Assembly (NCBI RefSeq): GCF_000067205.1
Contig: NC_010170.1
Location: 2,480,001 to 2,544,000, forward strand
Reading direction: 5' to 3'
Length of the DNA: 64,000 nucleotides
Source: Bordetella petrii
GTDB lineage: Bacteria; Pseudomonadota; Gammaproteobacteria; Burkholderiales; Burkholderiaceae_B
Part shown: positions 55,780 through 64,000 of the stretch, piece after piece
How the letters are laid out: every line of letters begins with the position of its first letter
Numbering within the stretch: the stretch's first letter is position 1
Program-made: the position numbers and the translations under genes
The notes under the pieces: model-generated
Seen by the model: the letters and a program-made list of their open reading frames with translations, nothing else
The model's database searches: none
Told to the model about the DNA's origin: nothing

Positions 55780-57186
55780 TCAGGAATGCGCGGAGTCTGG
55801 CGCCTGGGCTGTGCCCCGGGTGGCGGACGCGCCGCGCAACCGGCGCGCGTATATCGCCCCCCAGGCCAGGCCCAGCATCGCCGTCGCCAGCGAGCCCAGC
55901 AGCACGCCCAGCTTGGCCGCGCCCAGCATGTTGGCGTCGCCGGCAAAGGCCAGCATGGCAATGAAAATGGACATCGTGAAGCCCACGCCCGCCAGCAGGC
56001 CGATCAGCACGATGCCGCCCCACGTGACGCCCGGCGGCAGCCGGCACCAGCCCAGCCGCACCAGCAGCCAGCTCATTGCTATGACGCCCGCCGGCTTGCC
56101 GACGATCAGGGCGCCCGCCACGCCGGCCATTACCCAATGCGAGCCGCCGGCCGCGAGATCGACCCCATCCAGACTGACGCCGGCATTGGCCAGGGCAAAC
56201 AGCGGCATGATGGCGTAGGCCACCCAGGGGTGCAGGGCGGCCTGCACGCGCACCACGGGCGGCAGGATTTCACGCTGTGCCACGCGCAACTGCCGCAGCG
56301 GTAGCGTCGGCGCGCCTGACTCCGCCGCGGGTTGCGCCTGGTACCAGCCAGCCAGTTCGCGGGTCGCCCGCGACATCATTTCCAGCGGCTGTTCACGCAT
56401 GCGCCGGGGCACCACGGGCGTCATCAGGCCCAGCACCACGCCGGCCAGCGTCGGGTGCGCCCCGGTCATCAGCAGGCCGGTCCAGACTATGGCGCCGGGC
56501 AGTACATAGGCGTAGGCCGTGCCGATGCCGATGCGCTGCAGGCCCAGCACTATCGCGATGCCCAATGCGGCCACCGCAAAACCGCTGTAGTCGAGACCGC
56601 CCGAATAGAAGAAGGCGATGATCAGCACCGCGATGATGTCGTCGATGATGGCCAGTGCCAGCAGGAAGATGCGTACATTGCCGGGAATGGCGCGGCCCAG
56701 CAGGGCCAGCACGCCCACTGCGAAGGCGATGTCGGTCGCGGTGGGCACGGCCCATCCGGCGCTGCGCGGAGCTTGGCCGTTGAAGGCCAGGTAGATGAGC
56801 GCCGGCGCCACGACCCCGCCCAGCGCCGCGGCCAGGGGCAGGGCGGCCTGCCTGAAATTGCTGAGCGCGCCTTCATGGATCTCGCGGCGGATCTCCATGC
56901 CGACGGCCAGGAAGAACAGGGTCATCAGCGCATCGTTGATCCAGAAGTGCAACGGCTGGGCGAATTCATAACTTCCCAGCCGGAACGACAGGGGAGCGTG
57001 CCACAGGGCGTGGTAGCTATGGGCAAAGGCGGAATTGGCCCAGACCAGCGCGATGGCGGCGGCGGCCAGCAGCACGGCGCCGCTGACGGCTTCCACGTGC
57101 AGAAAACGTTCCAGGGTGGCGAATGCGCGCTCGGCATACAGTTGCGCGCGCGGCAGGTTCCGGGGAGCGGAGTGGTGTCGGGTCAT
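55780..57186 (-). CDS. nhaA: Na+/H+ antiporter NhaA
   Basis: 468 residues, longer than E. coli NhaA (388) by an extended loop and tail. The ion-site pair is in AIIDDIIAVLIIAFFYS, and the TDIAFAVGVLALLG helix and AVGMEIRREI are conserved. The start at 57186 has AGGA about 12 bases upstream. Converges with the acylase gene. Confidence 0.92.
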   Translation of the reverse strand: MTRHHSAPRNLPRAQLYAERAFATLERFLHVEAVSGAVLLAAAAIALVWANSAFAHSYHALWHAPLSFRLGSYEFAQPLHFWINDALMTLFFLAVGMEIRREIHEGALSNFRQAALPLAAALGGVVAPALIYLAFNGQAPRSAGWAVPTATDIAFAVGVLALLGRAIPGNVRIFLLALAIIDDIIAVLIIAFFYSGGLDYSGFAVAALGIAIVLGLQRIGIGTAYAYVLPGAIVWTGLLMTGAHPTLAGVVLGLMTPVVPRRMREQPLEMMSRATRELAGWYQAQPAAESGAPTLPLRQLRVAQREILPPVVRVQAALHPWVAYAIMPLFALANAGVSLDGVDLAAGGSHWVMAGVAGALIVGKPAGVIAMSWLLVRLGWCRLPPGVTWGGIVLIGLLAGVGFTMSIFIAMLAFAGDANMLGAAKLGVLLGSLATAMLGLAWGAIYARRLRGASATRGTAQAPDSAHS

Positions 57187-57290
57187 GACGCAGGTATCCT
57201 GCGTGGCGGCCCGACCAGCGCAATGAACCTGTCTTGCCGCAGGTTGCGGCCGACACCCAGCCGCCATTCTACACAGCTTGCGGCGCGCGG

Positions 57291-57941
57291 CTATTTTTTG
57301 TGGTTGCCCGCCAGGGCCGCCGTGACGCCCAGCCCGATCAGCATGGCGCCGCCCACATAGCGCTCGAATTGCAAGTAGCCGCGGCTGCGGCGCAGCCAGC
57401 GGCCGGCGGCGCTGGCTGCCAATGCATAGCAGGCGTCGCTGGCCAGGCCCAGCAGCGTGAAGACCAGGCCCAGAAAAACCACTTGCGAGGCCACGTGGCC
57501 ACGGCCCACGTCGACGAACTGCGGCAGGAAGGCAAGGAAGAACAGCGCCGTCTTGGGGTTGAGCAGGTTGACGATGAACCCGTCGCGGAACAGCCGGCCA
57601 TAGCGCCGTTGCATGCGTGGCGCGTCGATGGCCGCGGCCGCGGGCCGGGTGCAGATTTTCTTCAGGCCCAGCCAGATCAGGTAAGCGGCCCCGGCGTACT
57701 TAACGATGCTGAATGCCAACGCCGACGACGCCAGCAAGGCCGACAATCCCAGCGCGGCAGCGACCACGTGCACCAGCGTGGCCGTGTGGATGCCCAGGTC
57801 CGACACCAGGCCAGCCTTGCGGCCTTGCTCGACGGATTGCGTAATGATGTAGAGCACCGCCGGGCCGGGAATGACCAGTAGAACCAGGGCGGCGCCCACG
57901 AACAATGCCAGGTTGGCAGTGCTGGGAATGATGAATTCCAT
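57291..57941 (-). CDS. LysE/RhtB-family amino acid exporter
   Basis: 216 residues, six helices. LVIPGPAVLYIITQSVEQGRKAGLVSDLGIHTATLVHV contains the family PGP motif; NLLNPKTALFFLAFLPQFV is the second family mark. Likely exports a neutral or basic amino acid or homoserine lactone. 34 bases before the Pmp3-type stop. Confidence 0.9.
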   Translation of the reverse strand: MEFIIPSTANLALFVGAALVLLVIPGPAVLYIITQSVEQGRKAGLVSDLGIHTATLVHVVAAALGLSALLASSALAFSIVKYAGAAYLIWLGLKKICTRPAAAAIDAPRMQRRYGRLFRDGFIVNLLNPKTALFFLAFLPQFVDVGRGHVASQVVFLGLVFTLLGLASDACYALAASAAGRWLRRSRGYLQFERYVGGAMLIGLGVTAALAGNHKK

Positions 57942-57975
57942 GGAACGTGGGTCTCTGTTCGACGCTGTTCCGCGT

Positions 57976-58167
57976 TCAGCGGGACTGCAGGGCTTCTTTG
58001 ATTTTCTTGTCGGTGTTGTATTGGCTCAGCGCGTATACCGCCCAGATTGCCGCCGGAATCCAGCCAATGAGCGTAATTTGCAGGATCAGGCAAATGATGC
58101 CCGCAATGGGCCGGCCGATGGTGAAAAAGCCCAGCCAGGGCAGCAGCAAAGCTATGAGCAGACGCAT
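57976..58167 (-). CDS. Pmp3/YqaE-family small membrane protein
   Basis: 63 residues from the ATG at 58167 (AAAAGG about seven bases upstream). Two hydrophobic helices (LLIALLLPWLGFFTIG and GIICLILQITLIGWIPAAIWAVYAL) with the family pattern PxAGIxCLxLxxxxxGWIPAxIWA. Often induced by salt or cold, in keeping with nhaA next door, though sharing no promoter with it. Confidence 0.85.
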   Translation of the reverse strand: MRLLIALLLPWLGFFTIGRPIAGIICLILQITLIGWIPAAIWAVYALSQYNTDKKIKEALQSR

Positions 58168-58761
58168 GGGTTGCCTTTTACGCAAGATAGTCGGGGCAGT
58201 TTACACCGCGCCTATCGGCTTTCGAACGCCGTTCCTGGGTGAACCAGCTTGATTATAATGAAATATTATTCAAATAAAACAAATATATAGAGTACATAGT
58301 TAAAGTAAAAACATTAAAGTAAATTCTAACTCAGATGCGCTGCCAACCGCTGCGTAAAAAAATGTAGAAAAACATCGCAAAGCTTGCGCGCCGGCATCGC
58401 GGTACTTAAAGTGGTACCACAGTTGATGTGCTGCTTCACCATCAGATCAAATCCGCGGGACATATGAGCAGGTAGGAGCAGGCCGCCAGGTATTTCGCAA
58501 CGGGCCTGCGTCGTTGATCCACCCGTCGAGGATTGCTGCAGAACGTCCGCAAGAATCAAGAATTCAACGTAGCGGGTGGCGGCGGATTCAGCCGCGATAT
58601 CTATGAAGCTGGCGGTCGGGAGCAGGCTACGCGCATGGTTCTCATGTCCCGCAAAGACATCCTGAACGACGTTCCCTTTCCTGGCGTCCCGTCCTGGGTA
58701 TCGGTGCAGTCGCGCTGAGTTGCGCCCTTAGATTCGGCATTCCGTGGAAAGGAAGGCGGAA
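58168..58761. other. 594-base AT-rich intergenic region
   Basis: The part 58240-58345 is strikingly AT-rich compared with its surroundings. A minus-strand frame from about 58559 back to 58326, open further upstream without a good start, ends in ARKLCDVFLHFFTQRLAAHL, faintly like the C-terminus of a LysR regulator. No frame has a convincing ribosome site, so nothing is called as a gene. Confidence 0.5.
58249..58262. promoter_or_regulatory. FNR/ANR-box-like site TTGATTATAATGAA
   Basis: Matches nine of ten conserved positions of TTGAT-N4-ATCAA. It lies in AT-rich DNA, where chance matches are common. The downstream genes include arcD-arcA, typically oxygen-regulated, but 3 kb away. Confidence 0.3.
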
Positions 58762-60213
58762 ATGAAAAGGGTGTTGAAGAGAGTTTTCAAGGTCTGCGGA
58801 TTGACGCTGGCGATCGTAGTGGTGACGCTGCTGGCGGTTCGGGTTTACAACATCCAGCAAAGCCCTCCGCTTGCTCCCTGGCATACCTATGTGCCTGACG
58901 AATGGCACGCTGAGAAGCTCGACCACAGCTCGTGGCAGCAATATCTTGCCCATGAAGAAAAGCTGTTCGCCATGGTGCGGCAGAACGTCAGCGCCCAGCT
59001 CAGCGAGGACGAACAGGTCGACAGCAACCGGTACTTCGAGGGCTCGCGCGTCAACCCAGATCATTTCGCGCACGATTGGAACCGCTCATATGTGCTGACG
59101 CCCGCTGGCGAACCGGCCGGCGTGGTGGTGCTGCTGCATGGCCTGACGGATTCGCCCTACAGCTTGAGGCATATCGCCGCGCATTATCGGTCAGTGGGAT
59201 ACGTGGTGGTGGCAATCCGGCTGCCGGGCCACGGCACCGTGCCGGGTTCGCTGACGGATACAGCCTGGCAAGACTGGGCGGCCGCCACGCGGCTGGCCGT
59301 GCGGGAAGCGCGCCGCCGGGTGCCCGCGCCCCGCCCGCTGCACATCGTGGGGTTTTCGAACGGCGGGGCGTTGGCGCTGATGTATGCCCTGGAGGCCATC
59401 GGCAACCCCGGCCTGGCACCGCCCGATCGCCTGATCCTGATCTCGCCCATGATTGGCATTACGCGGTTTGCTCGGTTCGCCGGCCTGGCCGGGTTGCCCG
59501 CCATCCTGCCGGCATTCGCCAAAGCCGCGTGGCTGAGCATCGTGCCCGAGTTCAACCCGTTCAAGTACAACTCGTTTCCCATCAATGCGGCCCGGCAATC
59601 GTATGAACTTACCCAGGCGCTGCAGGGCGAGGTGCTGGCGCGCCAGCGCGACGGCAGCCTGGCGCGGTTGCCGCCCATCATCAGCTTTCACTCGGTGCTG
59701 GATTTCACGGTCAGCACCCGCGCCCTGATCAACGCGCTGTATGCGCGGCTGCCGGAGAACGGCAGCGAGCTGGTGCTGTTCGACTTGAACCGCGCCACCA
59801 AGCTCGGGCCCTTGTTCCGGCGCGGCGTGGAGTGGGCGCTGGCGGGCACGCTGCCCGGCGAGCGGCGCAATTACCGGCTCACCATCATCACCAACGCCAG
59901 CCCGTCATCCAACGACATGATCGAGCGCGTCACCGAGGCCGGTACGACCGACATCACCGACCGGCCCATCGGCATGCGCTATCCGCGCGAAATCTATTCG
60001 CTGTCGCACGTGGCGCTGCCGTTTCCGCCCACCGACGCGCTGTACGGGCAGCATCCCGACAATATTGAAGAGTTCGGCATCAGCCTGGGGGCGATGTCAA
60101 TGCGCGGAGAGGTCGGCGTGTTCGTGGTCGGCATGGATTCGCTGGCTCGCCTGACTTCCAACCCGTTCTATGCATACCTGCTGGAACGGATCGACGGATT
60201 GATCCCGCGATGA
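58762..60213 (+). CDS. Membrane-anchored alpha/beta hydrolase
   Basis: 483 residues from the ATG at 58762, with AAGGAAGG upstream; a GTG 18 bases earlier is less likely. One N-terminal membrane helix (LTLAIVVVTLLAVRVY), then a hydrolase core: VVLLHGLTDSPYSLRH, RLPGHG, nucleophile elbow GFSNGGAL, and a late His in LSHVALPFPP. The large C-terminal region suggests a lipase or carboxylesterase. ATGA overlap with the next gene. Confidence 0.75.
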   Translation: MKRVLKRVFKVCGLTLAIVVVTLLAVRVYNIQQSPPLAPWHTYVPDEWHAEKLDHSSWQQYLAHEEKLFAMVRQNVSAQLSEDEQVDSNRYFEGSRVNPDHFAHDWNRSYVLTPAGEPAGVVVLLHGLTDSPYSLRHIAAHYRSVGYVVVAIRLPGHGTVPGSLTDTAWQDWAAATRLAVREARRRVPAPRPLHIVGFSNGGALALMYALEAIGNPGLAPPDRLILISPMIGITRFARFAGLAGLPAILPAFAKAAWLSIVPEFNPFKYNSFPINAARQSYELTQALQGEVLARQRDGSLARLPPIISFHSVLDFTVSTRALINALYARLPENGSELVLFDLNRATKLGPLFRRGVEWALAGTLPGERRNYRLTIITNASPSSNDMIERVTEAGTTDITDRPIGMRYPREIYSLSHVALPFPPTDALYGQHPDNIEEFGISLGAMSMRGEVGVFVVGMDSLARLTSNPFYAYLLERIDGLIPR

Positions 60214-61283
60214 GGCGCCTGCTGCCCGCCTGCTCCACGGACCCACCCGGCGGCGCCGAGCAGCGGCTGTCGTTGCGCGTCATCGCCGGCATTCTCGTGC
60301 TGGGCCTGTTGTACCTGGCCAGCCCTGTGTTCATTCCGCTGGCCTTTGCGCTGTTCACGATCGCGCTGGTGGCGCCGCTGCAGCGTGCGCTGGCCGGGCG
60401 CATGCCGGCGCCGCTTGCGTCAATACTGACCCTGGCCGTGACAGCCGGGTGCGTGGCGGCGTTCCTGTTGCTGGCAGGATGGGGCTTTGGCCTGATCGCC
60501 CAGTGGATCTTCGGCAATGCCGGCCGGTTCCAGCGCCTGCTCAGCATGGAAACCGAGGGCATGCACCGCCACGGCGGCATGGTGTTGCGCTTGTTCGTGG
60601 ACAACGTCAATGCCGCATGGCTGCTGCGCGCCGTGCAAGAGCTGGCGCTCAAGATTAACAGCATGCTCGGGCTGTCATTCCTGACGATCATTTTCGTGGC
60701 GCTGGGCCTGTTTGAGCTGGACGAAGCGCCCGGCCGTCTGCGCAAGGCGCTGGGCGCCAGCCGCGGCCGGCGCTGGACCGCCGCGGCTGCCGAGGTGGCG
60801 GCCAAGCTGCGCCGTTACATGATCATCCGTACGGTAGCCAGCGTGCTGACCGGCCTGAGCGTCTGGCTGTTCACGATCTACGCCGGGCTGGAGCTGGCGT
60901 CGGCATGGGGCGGGCTGGCCTTCCTGCTCAACTACATCCCGTTTCTGGGGCCGCTGGTCGCCACGGTGTTCCCGGCGCTGTTCGCCTATGTGCAGTACGA
61001 GTCGCTGCAGGCCAGCCTGGCGGTGTTCCTGAGCCTGAATTTCATCCAGGTGATCTACGGGTGCTATCTCGAGCCCAGGCTGGCGGGCAGTGCTTTTTCT
61101 CTGTCGCCCCTGATGGTGATGCTGGCGGTTTTCTTTTGGGGGCTGGTGTGGGGAATTCCCGGCACCTTTATCGGCGTGCCGTTGCTGATTACGGCGACGG
61201 CGGTTTTCGGCGCCATGTCGCCGGCCGCGAAACGGCAAGGCGTGCTGCCGCGCGCCCGTGGCCGGCGGCAGGCCTGCGAGTAG
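60210..61283 (+). CDS. AI-2E family transporter (PerM/TqsA type)
   Basis: 357 residues, about eight helices. The C-terminal helices WGGLAFLLNYIPFLGPLVATVFPALFAY and GIPGTFIGVPLLI are the family marks. Members export small molecules, or act as Na+/H+ antiporters (some PerM-like); the substrate is unknown. Coupled to the hydrolase gene by a four-base overlap. Confidence 0.85.
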   Translation: MRRLLPACSTDPPGGAEQRLSLRVIAGILVLGLLYLASPVFIPLAFALFTIALVAPLQRALAGRMPAPLASILTLAVTAGCVAAFLLLAGWGFGLIAQWIFGNAGRFQRLLSMETEGMHRHGGMVLRLFVDNVNAAWLLRAVQELALKINSMLGLSFLTIIFVALGLFELDEAPGRLRKALGASRGRRWTAAAAEVAAKLRRYMIIRTVASVLTGLSVWLFTIYAGLELASAWGGLAFLLNYIPFLGPLVATVFPALFAYVQYESLQASLAVFLSLNFIQVIYGCYLEPRLAGSAFSLSPLMVMLAVFFWGLVWGIPGTFIGVPLLITATAVFGAMSPAAKRQGVLPRARGRRQACE

Positions 61284-61340
61284 GGGCGGGCGCGCAGGGC
61301 GCACCCATGTCTGTGCTTACTTCTTCAGCCGAGGTGAACG

Positions 61341-62768
61341 ATGGAACACAGTGCCAACAAGAAATTCGGGCTGATGGCCCTGACAGGAATGGTGGTGGGT
61401 TCGATGATAGGCGCCGGAATTTTTTCGCTGCCCCGCACCTTCGGCGGCGCGACGGGCGTCGTCGGGGCGGTCATCGCCTGGGGCATTGCGGGCGGCGGAA
61501 TGTACACCCTGGCGCGGGTATTCCAGAGCCTGGCCGAGCGCAAGCCCGACCTGGATGCCGGCGTCTTTGCCTACGCAAAGGCGGGCTTCGGCGACTATCT
61601 GGGTTTTCTATCCGCGTTCGGGTACTGGATAGGAAGCTGCATCGGCAACGTGTCGTACTGGGTGCTGATCAAGTCGACCCTGGGCGCGTTTTTTCCGGTA
61701 TTCGGCGATGGCAATACCGTTACTGCTATTGCCGCCGCGTCGGTGGGCATCTGGCTGTTCCATTTCCTGATTCTGCGCGGCGTGCAGCAGGCGGCGTTCA
61801 TCAACGCCGTCGTCACCGTGGCCAAGGTGATCCCGATTCTGCTGTTCATCGTGGTGCTGCTGTTTGCGTTCAAGCTTGACCTGTTCCGCTCCAACCTTTG
61901 GGGGGCGCAAGGCAGCGGCGGCGCGAGCCTGTTCGAGCAGGTGCGGCTGACGATGCTGGTGACAGTGTTCGTTTTCCTGGGCATTGAAGGGGCGAGCGTC
62001 TATTCGCGCTATGCGTCGCGACGCTCTCATGTCGGGGTGGCCACGCTGATCGGCTTTGTTTGCGCGCTGGTGCTGATGGTACTGGTATCGCTGCTGCCCT
62101 ACGCGGTGATGGCGCAAGGCGATATCGCGGCCCTGCGCCAGCCCTCGATGGCCGGCGTGCTGTCCGCCGTGGCAGGCCCCTGGGGGGCCATATTCATCAG
62201 CGCGGGGCTGTTGATATCGGTGCTGGGCGCCTATCTGGCCTGGTCGCTGATTTGCGCGGAAGTGCTGTTCGCCGCGTCGAAGAACCGGGACATGCCGCGC
62301 ATATTCGCCCGCGAAAACAAGAACGGCGTGCCTGCCGCGGCGCTGTGGCTGACCAACATCATCGTCCAGTTGTTCGTGATCAGCACGTACTGGTCCAACG
62401 ATGCGTTTGCGCTGATGCTAAGCCTGACCAGCGCCATGTCGCTGATCCCGTACTTCCTGGTGGCCGCGTTCGGCTTCATGCTGGCGCGGCGGGGCGAAAC
62501 CTATGAAGGCGCAGCCGGCCGCAACCGCGACCTGGTGCTGGCCGGTATCGCGGCCTTCTACACCGCTTTCATGATTTATGCGGGAGGCCTGAAGTTCGTG
62601 CTGCTTTCCGCACTGTTGTATGCGCCCGGGTCGGCTCTGTACTACTGGGCGCGCCGCGAACAGGGGCAGCGTCTGTTCACCGGATTCGAGCTGGCTGTGT
62701 TCGTCGTGGCGTGGATAGGCTGCATTGCGGCCATCATTGGATTGGTGCGTGGCTGGATCGCGATCTAA
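61341..62768 (+). CDS. arcD: Arginine/ornithine antiporter
   Basis: 475 residues, twelve helices, APC superfamily. KFGLMALTGMVVGSMIGAGIFSLPRTF is the typical start of ArcD, with the G-S-x-I-G-A-G amino-acid site. It exchanges extracellular arginine for ornithine in the arginine deiminase pathway. Its stop is 13 bases before arcA. Confidence 0.92.
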   Translation: MEHSANKKFGLMALTGMVVGSMIGAGIFSLPRTFGGATGVVGAVIAWGIAGGGMYTLARVFQSLAERKPDLDAGVFAYAKAGFGDYLGFLSAFGYWIGSCIGNVSYWVLIKSTLGAFFPVFGDGNTVTAIAAASVGIWLFHFLILRGVQQAAFINAVVTVAKVIPILLFIVVLLFAFKLDLFRSNLWGAQGSGGASLFEQVRLTMLVTVFVFLGIEGASVYSRYASRRSHVGVATLIGFVCALVLMVLVSLLPYAVMAQGDIAALRQPSMAGVLSAVAGPWGAIFISAGLLISVLGAYLAWSLICAEVLFAASKNRDMPRIFARENKNGVPAAALWLTNIIVQLFVISTYWSNDAFALMLSLTSAMSLIPYFLVAAFGFMLARRGETYEGAAGRNRDLVLAGIAAFYTAFMIYAGGLKFVLLSALLYAPGSALYYWARREQGQRLFTGFELAVFVVAWIGCIAAIIGLVRGWIAI

Positions 62769-62781
62769 CAGGGAGTTGATC

Positions 62782-64000
62782 ATGTCTGAAACCATTGAAT
62801 TTGGCGTTCATTCCGAAGTCGGCCAGCTGCGCACCGTAATGGTGTGCGCCCCCGGGCGTGCCCATGAGCGCCTGACCCCTTCCAATTGCGACGCGCTGCT
62901 CTTCGACGATGTGATGTGGGTAGACAATGCCAAGAGAGATCATTTCGATTTCATGACCAAGATGCGGGACCGCGGCGTGAATGTGCTGGAGATGCACAAC
63001 CTGCTGACCGAAACCGCGGCCAACCCTGAAGCCAGGAAGTGGATACTGGACAACCAGGTGGTGGCAGACCAGGTCGGCCTGGGCCTGTTGAACGAAATCC
63101 GCGGTTACCTCGACGGGCTGCCTGCGCGCCAGTTGGCGGAAACGCTCATTGGTGGCCTGTCCACCTTCGAGTTTCCCGAGTCCATCGGCGGCGAACAGTT
63201 GCAGCTGATCAGGGAAGCGGCTGGCGTCACCGAGTACTTGTTGCCGCCGCTGCCCAATACCTTGTATACGCGCGACACCACTTGCTGGATATACGGCGGG
63301 GTCACGCTCAACGCGCTGTATTGGCCGGCCCGTCATGAAGAAACGATCCTGGCGGCCGCCATCTACAACTTCCACCCGATGTTCGCCGGCGCGGTGAATG
63401 TGTGGTGGGGCGACCCCCTGGTCGACCACGGGCTCGCCACGCTGGAGGGCGGCGACGTCATGCCCATCGGCAAGCGCAATGTGCTGATCGGCATGAGCGA
63501 ACGCACTTCGCGCCAGGCCATCAGCCAGGTGGCGGCCAGGCTGTTCGAGCGCGGCGCGGCCGACCGGATCATTGTGGCCGCGATGCCAAAGCTGCGCGCC
63601 GCCATGCACCTGGACACGGTGCTGACTTTCGCCGACCGCGACTGTCTGCTGGTGTATCCGGATATCGTAAATCACATCCAGGCGTACTCGTACCGCCCGG
63701 GCAGCAAGCCCGGCGAGCTGGATCTGCACAAAGACAAGGGTTCGCTGACCGAGGTAATTGGCCAGGCGCTGGGCGTGAAAAAAATGCGTGTCGTCGAGAC
63801 CGGTGGCAACGCCTATATGCGCGAGCGCACGCAGTGGGACAGCGGCGCGAACCTGGTGTGCGCGGCGCCGGGCGTAGTGTTCGCCTATGACCGCAATGTC
63901 TACACCAACACCTTGCTGCGCAAGGCCGGCATCGAGGTCGTCACCATCGTGGGGGCCGAACTGGGAAGAGGGCGGGGCGGCGGGCACTGTATGACATGCC
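62782..64000 (+). CDS. arcA: Arginine deiminase, 3' end outside window
   Basis: 406 of about 418 residues are present. Converts arginine to citrulline and ammonia, giving ATP via arcB and arcC, expected beyond the window. FGVHSEVGQLRTVMVCAPG start; active-site HLDTVLTF; catalytic C403 in GGGHCMTC, with the frame cut three bases later. A GGGAG site sits before the ATG. Confidence 0.95.
   Translation, partial: MSETIEFGVHSEVGQLRTVMVCAPGRAHERLTPSNCDALLFDDVMWVDNAKRDHFDFMTKMRDRGVNVLEMHNLLTETAANPEARKWILDNQVVADQVGLGLLNEIRGYLDGLPARQLAETLIGGLSTFEFPESIGGEQLQLIREAAGVTEYLLPPLPNTLYTRDTTCWIYGGVTLNALYWPARHEETILAAAIYNFHPMFAGAVNVWWGDPLVDHGLATLEGGDVMPIGKRNVLIGMSERTSRQAISQVAARLFERGAADRIIVAAMPKLRAAMHLDTVLTFADRDCLLVYPDIVNHIQAYSYRPGSKPGELDLHKDKGSLTEVIGQALGVKKMRVVETGGNAYMRERTQWDSGANLVCAAPGVVFAYDRNVYTNTLLRKAGIEVVTIVGAELGRGRGGGHCMTC

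Noticed and set aside
58326..58559. 77-residue minus-strand frame
   Set aside because: No ribosome site, only faint similarity to a regulator C-terminus; described as part of the intergenic region.
58533..58718. 61-residue plus-strand frame before the hydrolase gene
   Set aside because: No recognisable domain and no ribosome site; composition looks like non-coding DNA.

Overview
The window is GC-rich DNA (about two-thirds G+C by eye) from a betaproteobacterium of the Burkholderiales. The gene families, the ssu and arc gene sets and the codon use suggest an Alcaligenaceae member such as Bordetella or Achromobacter. This placement is inference from protein style, not from a search. No rRNA, tRNA, CRISPR array, insertion sequence or prophage gene was seen.

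Region A (1-32.1 kb) reads as a stress and cell-surface carbohydrate island. On the minus strand are glgA, glgE and treS (the trehalose/maltose-1-phosphate route to alpha-glucan) and a small MscS channel. A divergent pair of sigma-54 activators follows: a receiver-AAA-HTH protein and a shorter one with no receiver. Then, on the plus strand, come a PoxB-like thiamine-diphosphate enzyme, a GlcG/HbpS-like protein, a DUF883 membrane protein, an Atm1-type ABC exporter fused to a decayed kinase domain and a receiver domain, a BON protein and a PRC-barrel protein. A tightly overlapping ten-gene glycan cluster follows: SDR, GmhB-like phosphatase, two GT9, NodU-type carbamoyltransferase, two GT2, one GT1, UDP-glucuronate decarboxylase-like enzyme and PIG-L deacetylase. 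The island ends on the minus strand with a topoisomerase IB, a CinA-type amidohydrolase, an alpha/beta hydrolase, a DUF3182 protein and an unlisted 34-residue membrane peptide.

The main discovery is that at least seven upstream regions of this island carry GG-N10-GC elements close to the sigma-54 consensus (TGGCAC-N5-TTGCW). They lie before glgA (two in tandem), the MscS gene, the TPP enzyme, the DUF883 gene, the BON gene, the CinA gene and the DUF3182 unit. I saw none in the intergenic regions of the right half. With the two sigma-54 activators in the middle, this looks like a self-contained sigma-54 regulon joining glucan storage, osmotic channels, envelope proteins and a carbamoylated glycan.

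Region B (32.2-41.1 kb): terC with a very strong terminator, the ssuEADCB-mop alkanesulfonate operon, a large MscS channel and a DUF411 protein. Region C (41.1-49.4 kb): a minus-strand dipeptide/oligopeptide ABC operon with an M20 peptidase, divergent from a serine beta-lactamase-fold hydrolase. The shared upstream region carries two GTATACCAA operator-like sites. Region D (49.4-58.2 kb): PAP2 phosphatase, universal stress protein, a polar amino-acid ABC transporter, penicillin acylase, NhaA, a LysE-type exporter and a Pmp3-type peptide. Region E (58.2-64 kb): an AT-rich gap, an alpha/beta hydrolase, an AI-2E-family transporter, and arcD-arcA of the arginine deiminase pathway. arcA is cut by the window end.
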